Source: Deltaproteobacteria bacterium (lineage in GTDB: Bacteria > Desulfobacterota > Desulfobacteria > Desulfobacterales > BuS5). Taken from it: a stretch of DNA of 8,792 nt. How positions within the stretch are numbered: the first letter of the stretch is position 1; each line of letters opens with the position of its first letter. Under the pieces are notes generated by a model. That model did not search any database. It was given only the letters and a program-made list of their open reading frames with translations, and had not been told where the DNA came from. Positions 7,201-8,792 of the stretch are shown here, in pieces. Made by a program: the position numbers and the translations under genes. Where the stretch lies: positions 1 to 8,792 of the forward strand of contig JAGGWL010000370.1 in NCBI GenBank assembly GCA_021157555.1, written 5' to 3'.

Positions 7201-7708
7201 GCTAGATTTTTTGAGTCTCAACAAAATAGTTAATAGAAAGCCGGATGACCTTTCAAAAAGTGGCTTTTATTTTAAAGAACTTAAGGGTAACCTTGATATA
7301 AAGAACGGTGTTTTAAAAACTAATACTATCGCCATGCAAAGTCCGATCTTTAATATGGCAGGAAACGGGAATGTTGACCTTAATAATGAGAGAATAGATT
7401 TAAATTTAGTAGTTGCTCCAATGGGAACCATAGATTTTCTGATCAGTAAAATTCCATTTGCAGGTTATATTCTCACAGGCAAAGATAAATCTATGGTAAC
7501 CTTTTATCTTAAAGTTCAGGACAGCCTGTCTGAACCCAAAATTAAATATATCCCTTTTCAACACTGGCCTGTCAGTATATTCGGTTTTGTTAAACGTGCG
7601 TTTTTAACTCCTGGCCGATTGTACAAAGACATGACAGAAGTAAAAAAAGATTTTAAAGAATCTGACATCCTTCATAAAAGTAATGTGCCCTCCGCCTGGT
7701 ACGATTAG
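4277..7708 (+). CDS. Large AsmA-family envelope protein (YhdP/TamB-like)
   Basis: This is a 1143-residue protein. The N-terminus (about residues 8-31, starting INLFFILPAALLLFLFLL) is a single uncleaved membrane anchor. It is followed by a long beta-rich region of repeating short strands (for example SGGRIFLKN, NGALNVSGIRG, INLNGHIKSD), expected in the periplasm. The C-terminal part (about 950-1110), with LEDGLV, MAGNGNVDL, GTIDFLISKIPFAGYILTGKDKS (near 1050) and LSEPKIKYIP, matches the AsmA-like C-terminal domain. Relatives such as YhdP and TamB span the periplasm and are implicated in phospholipid movement to the outer membrane. A similar role is inferred, and placement after fabD is consistent with envelope-lipid biogenesis. 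ATG 4277 is the first start after an in-frame TGA (4259-4261); no Shine-Dalgarno sequence is visible. Oddities are a GC-rich hairpin patch and 12-bp tandem repeat near residues 125-150, and an 11-T run at 5986-5996. Confidence 0.85.
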   Translation: MISFKKINLFFILPAALLLFLFLLTFSFNILIQNRSVQNILMSYLSTAAGYELKAGYMDFDFDGGLKIIIHDLSAKPKKGDSKLAIVRLEADFAVREILKGNFLPKRLFCLQPDLETALTEFRHPPAEGAVGSPSVNPSLLILQKILQKTDSAEISGGRIFLKNHKVTFNKMFVQLSHQSPDAHLLDADLHGSIEFREKKADFSIKGKINPDESLHKKPLIALILKAAHVPATWAPELSSLPVRKGNFDANIDMQVMPDSSILFNGRLIADNLCFLLDKAKGLKEYFLPDVAVNFQADYSKKIFNISSFNIKTSDYTLNASAKFDLEKPSDPYLDLKVTSPWISLKSFKEIFPSPLISAWLEESLYPCFTDGDVRFDLFAMQGHFSKFAHLYKYENANALFLKLSLKNMIIMAPKASIPYKKVCGSLIIENGALNVSGIRGIFGSSFLNDGKMNIDNLYSRTALYDYYLKGKFELGDIKQQTAVIPVPEDIKKQIQKIKTISGNVDAELRFENRHNKKGFKIKKSAFNFKKCSMSHAEYPFPLFIEEANFSFAENLDSQFSAQGMLGKSSFFFSGNTANMFTKGRAEIAFSADLNDIVNKTNYELKNIINFNGIMPGNLTISRQDDGIWSCEGEIDPECFINDKVEKKICFNLDIYPGKKIIFNKVNYNSGDTLLNLSGYFDLGDMDTLNIKLEAEPLNLEDFNSFFYEFSKPASGIIRCNADLQISVSDLSKTFIFGQCEADDISFSSCALPWEVKDCNFRSNFLGKKIEIPFFTSMLGENSISLNGLLRGWDGLKGEININAEYLKLGDLISVNEDECCKNDKKEFSDFVMNSDVKLNIKSKDGCWKQIEYNQLSAATVFRAGIFFVKQCEVKTETGKINLNGHIKSDSIKLNQDPESVFLIYVKLKEHPAKEIIQSLGIFKNLDIEGALLSTEGYIAINGVNKEEIISNLTGNFNILLEDGLVKQSNLLFAVLDFLSLNKIVNRKPDDLSKSGFYFKELKGNLDIKNGVLKTNTIAMQSPIFNMAGNGNVDLNNERIDLNLVVAPMGTIDFLISKIPFAGYILTGKDKSMVTFYLKVQDSLSEPKIKYIPFQHWPVSIFGFVKRAFLTPGRLYKDMTEVKKDFKESDILHKSNVPSAWYD
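4651..4679 (+). repeat. GC-rich double hairpin inside the AsmA-family gene
   Basis: Two small inverted repeats lie side by side in an otherwise AT-rich gene: CCCC-gccgaa-GGGG (4651-4664) and TTGGC-tc-GCCAA (4668-4679). They encode the proline/glycine/alanine-rich stretch HPPAEGAVGSPS, a probable loop between beta segments. The base composition and paired stems suggest a captured palindromic repeat, but there are no flanking target duplications to prove insertion. Confidence 0.35.
4701..4724 (+). repeat. Perfect 12-bp tandem duplication inside the AsmA-family gene
   Basis: TTTTACAAAAAA occurs twice head to tail (4701-4712 and 4713-4724). The unit is four codons, so the frame is kept, and it gives the repeat ILQK-ILQK in the protein. 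It probably arose by replication slippage. Confidence 0.8.
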
Positions 7709-7766
7709 GCAGCACAACTTAGGGGCAGGTTTAGAACTGGGATCTGGTAATACATAGTTGATGATT

Positions 7767-8516
7767 TTATTTCGTCCCCTGAATTGCTAAAGAATTTGAA
7801 GCAACAACTGGATTAACAAGGCTCCCTATCCCTTTAATTGTTATTTCAACTTTATCACCTGGTTTAAGATATACAGGGGGATTTCTTGCAAAACCAACGC
7901 CGCTTGGTGTGCCGGTCAAAATAAGGGTGCCGGGCAGAAGCGTGGTCTCTTCAGAAAGATATTCTATGATTTCGGCCACTGAAAATATCATATCTGACGT
8001 TACGGCATCTTGCATAACTTTATCGTTTAAATTACATTTAATTTGTAAATTCTGAGGGTTGGGAATCTCATCTGCCGTTATAATTGTCGGGCCCAAAGGG
8101 CAGAATGTATCGAAACTTTTACTTCTGGTCCATTGCATACCACCAGCTTTTTTTTGCCATCGCCTGGCAGATATATCGTTGGCTATGGTATATCCGAAAA
8201 CATAATTTAGAGCCTGTTCTGCGGATATATTTTTAGCCGTTTTACCGATTATTACGGCAAGTTCAGCCTCATAATCGACTTCCGGAGGATTAAAACATGA
8301 CTTTGGGATTACAACAGGATCGCCTGGATTATTGATGGAGGCAGGATTCTTCATAAATAATACTGGATATTTGGGGGGTTTTAAACCGGTTTCAGCCGCA
8401 TGCTGATGAAAATTGAGTCCTATACACAGTATTGCAACAGGTTTTATAGGAGCCAGTAACTTTTTGACAGTTATTGTTTTGTCTGTATCTTTGGGCTTGG
8501 TTATAACGCCGACCAT
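7767..8516 (-). CDS. FAH-family hydrolase, catalytic part (downstream fragment of the split gene)
   Basis: This 249-codon open frame survives downstream of the insertion. Its first eight codons (MVGVITKP, 8493-8516) come from the inserted element; native sequence begins at KDTDKTITV. The catalytic domain appears whole: GLNFHQHAAE (33-42), DYEAELAVIIGK with likely metal ligands E83 and E85, NDISARRWQ with likely metal ligand D114, and GTPSGVG near 203-209. An in-frame TGA lies two codons upstream of this ATG (8523-8525), so it cannot start earlier. No Shine-Dalgarno sequence precedes the ATG. If translated, the product would lack about 38 native N-terminal residues, which in relatives form a small cap domain before the core, and might still fold. 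Whether it is expressed is unknown. Confidence 0.7.
   Translation of the reverse strand: MVGVITKPKDTDKTITVKKLLAPIKPVAILCIGLNFHQHAAETGLKPPKYPVLFMKNPASINNPGDPVVIPKSCFNPPEVDYEAELAVIIGKTAKNISAEQALNYVFGYTIANDISARRWQKKAGGMQWTRSKSFDTFCPLGPTIITADEIPNPQNLQIKCNLNDKVMQDAVTSDMIFSVAEIIEYLSEETTLLPGTLILTGTPSGVGFARNPPVYLKPGDKVEITIKGIGSLVNPVVASNSLAIQGTK
8485..8492. repeat. Target-site duplication, left copy (GTATCTTT)
   Basis: Identical to 8638-8645 and directly abutting the GGG end of the element. Because the next base is G on both sides, a 9-bp reading (GTATCTTTG) with a 144-bp element is equally possible by sequence; the 8-bp reading gives symmetrical element ends. Confidence 0.85.
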
Positions 8517-8637
8517 TAGATGTCAAGACTGAGCTATGGTGAAATTTGAAAACCTCTGGCTGTTTGAGCGCAGCGAGTTTCAGAGGTTTTCAAATTTTAT
8601 TATAGCTCAGTGTTTGGTCGAAATTAGAGCCAAGCCC
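8493..8637. mobile_element. 145-bp non-autonomous insertion element (MITE-like) with 8-bp target duplication
   Basis: The ends are GGGCTTGG (8493-8500) and CCAAGCCC (8630-8637). The inverted similarity continues imperfectly for about 23 bp, to ...GACCA on both sides. Further in is a 31-bp inverted repeat (8528-8558 and 8581-8611) with only three differences, all of which become G-U pairs in RNA. It encloses a 22-nt loop containing GAGCGCAGCGAG. Identical 8-bp repeats GTATCTTT flank the element. It is too short to encode a transposase, so it must be moved in trans. TIRs starting GGG with 8-bp duplications occur in families such as IS1595, ISL3 and IS256, but the family cannot be fixed from this copy. 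Restoration of the interrupted gene on excision is the strongest evidence for the exact boundaries. Confidence 0.88.
8500..8526 (-). promoter_or_regulatory. Possible outward promoter inside the inserted element
   Basis: On the - strand a perfect -35 hexamer TTGACA (8526-8521) is followed after 15 bp by TATAAC (8505-8500), one base from the -10 consensus. The predicted start would be near the element edge (about 8493), directed into the catalytic part of the FAH gene. The spacing is 1-2 bp short of ideal. The ATG at 8516 would not be on such a transcript, so its value for expression is doubtful. Confidence 0.3.
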
Positions 8638-8750
8638 GTATCTTTGAAGCCGTTAAACAATTTTCCTTTAAGCAGAATTGCCGTTCCTTTCGAGTAGTTA
8701 TGACCGTATTGAATTTGGTTTGTTTTATCTATAAAACGTATGATATGCAT
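8607..8750 (-). CDS. N-terminal fragment of the split FAH-family gene
   Basis: This is a 47-codon frame from ATG 8750 to TGA 8607-8609. The first 38 residues (MHIIRFIDKT... to FKDT) are the native N-terminal domain of the FAH-family protein. The last nine (GLALISTKH) are encoded by the inserted element. It keeps the original ribosome binding site GAAAGG at 8759-8764. It has no catalytic residues and is unlikely to work alone. Confidence 0.75.
   Translation of the reverse strand: MHIIRFIDKTNQIQYGHNYSKGTAILLKGKLFNGFKDTGLALISTKH
8638..8645. repeat. Target-site duplication, right copy (GTATCTTT)
   Basis: Second copy of the 8-bp repeat, abutting the CCC end of the element. On the - strand it encodes the K-D-T codons that are also present on the other side of the insertion. 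Confidence 0.85.
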
Positions 8751-8792
8751 AAAAAAAGCCTTTCATTATAAAAGTATGACAAAATGTAAACA

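Larger units (their letters stand above)
7767..8750 (-). pseudogene. FAH-family hydrolase gene split by a 145-bp insertion
   Basis: Read from the ATG at 8750, the - strand gives the typical family N-terminus MHIIRFIDKTNQIQYG and continues to KLFNGFKDT. It then enters an inserted element and stops at TGA (8607-8609). The rest of the protein resumes on the far side of the element. Deleting the element (8493-8637) and one copy of the flanking 8-bp repeat removes 153 bp, exactly 51 codons. This joins FNGFKDT to DKTITVKKLLAPIKP, giving a 276-residue protein of normal family length. The start has a good GAAAGG site 8 nt upstream (8759-8764). The family is fumarylacetoacetate hydrolase / hydroxyheptadienedioate isomerase-like, with metal-dependent C-C bond hydrolysis or isomerisation in aromatic or amino-acid breakdown; the substrate is unknown. 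All catalytic-domain motifs remain, so the insertion is probably recent. The gene converges on the AsmA-family gene with a 58-nt gap and no obvious shared terminator. Confidence 0.88.

Noticed and set aside
7709..7780. AGGGG (7721-7725) and CCCCT (7776-7780) as a shared terminator between the converging AsmA and FAH genes.
   Set aside because: The arms are 5 bp and 50 nt apart, one lies in the FAH coding end, and there is no T-tract. No convincing terminator is visible in this gap.
8515..8628. ATTAGA at 8515-8520 and 8623-8628 as a 6-bp target duplication of a smaller 102-bp insertion.
   Set aside because: Removing that unit does not rebuild the FAH protein, whereas the GTATCTTT repeats further out restore frame, length and family sequence exactly. 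The ATTAGA copies lie within the element's imperfect inverted ends.
8765..8790. TTTACA (8790-8785) and TATAAT (8770-8765) on the - strand as the promoter of the FAH gene.
   Set aside because: The spacer is only 14 bp, and the start point would fall at or after the GAAAGG ribosome binding site. The real promoter is probably outside the window.
1..8792. CRISPR array, phage genes, toxin-antitoxin or other defence systems.
   Set aside because: No regularly spaced repeats, phage proteins, paired small ORFs or defence domains were seen.

Overview
The window looks like chromosomal DNA of an AT-rich, Gram-negative, anaerobic-type bacterium, most plausibly from the Desulfobacterota (Desulfobacterales-like). 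This placement is an inference. It rests on glutamyl-tRNA reductase (C5 haem pathway) next to a CcsA/HemX membrane protein, a large AsmA-type envelope protein, and the style of the dispersed palindromic repeats. No rRNA or lineage-specific marker is present to confirm it.

Layout: (1) Positions 1-789 hold the 3' part of a conserved gene of uncertain function, possibly with a deoxyhypusine-synthase-like fold. Its start lies outside the window. (2) Positions 790-1147 hold a complete tRNA-Arg(CCG), a perfect 30-bp palindrome, and a leader with a terminator-like hairpin that overlaps an 11-codon leader ORF ending directly against the next start codon. (3) Positions 1148-7708 hold four closely spaced genes on the + strand: ccsA/hemX-like, hemA, fabD and an AsmA-family gene. 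Gaps are 9, 39 and 27 nt, so one operon is likely. It links tetrapyrrole synthesis, haem/cytochrome c maturation, fatty-acid initiation and outer-envelope lipid handling. (4) On the - strand, converging on the operon, is a fumarylacetoacetate-hydrolase (FAH) family gene that has been split.

The main discovery is at 8485-8645. A 145-bp element (8493-8637) with inverted ends GGGCTTGG/CCAAGCCC and long internal inverted repeats sits between two perfect 8-bp direct repeats (GTATCTTT). Removing the element plus one repeat copy takes out 153 bp, exactly 51 codons. This rejoins an N-terminal piece read from 8750 to the catalytic piece, giving a continuous 276-residue FAH-family protein. The element is therefore best read as a non-autonomous, MITE-like insertion. 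It introduces a stop codon for the N-terminal piece and supplies an in-frame ATG, plus a possible outward promoter, for the C-terminal piece. A gene caller would report the 249-residue downstream ORF as a normal gene and miss both the insertion and the true start.

Smaller oddities are the 30-bp palindrome after the tRNA, TTG starts on hemA and fabD, a GC-rich double-hairpin patch beside a 12-bp tandem duplication inside the AsmA gene, and an 11-T run in the same gene.
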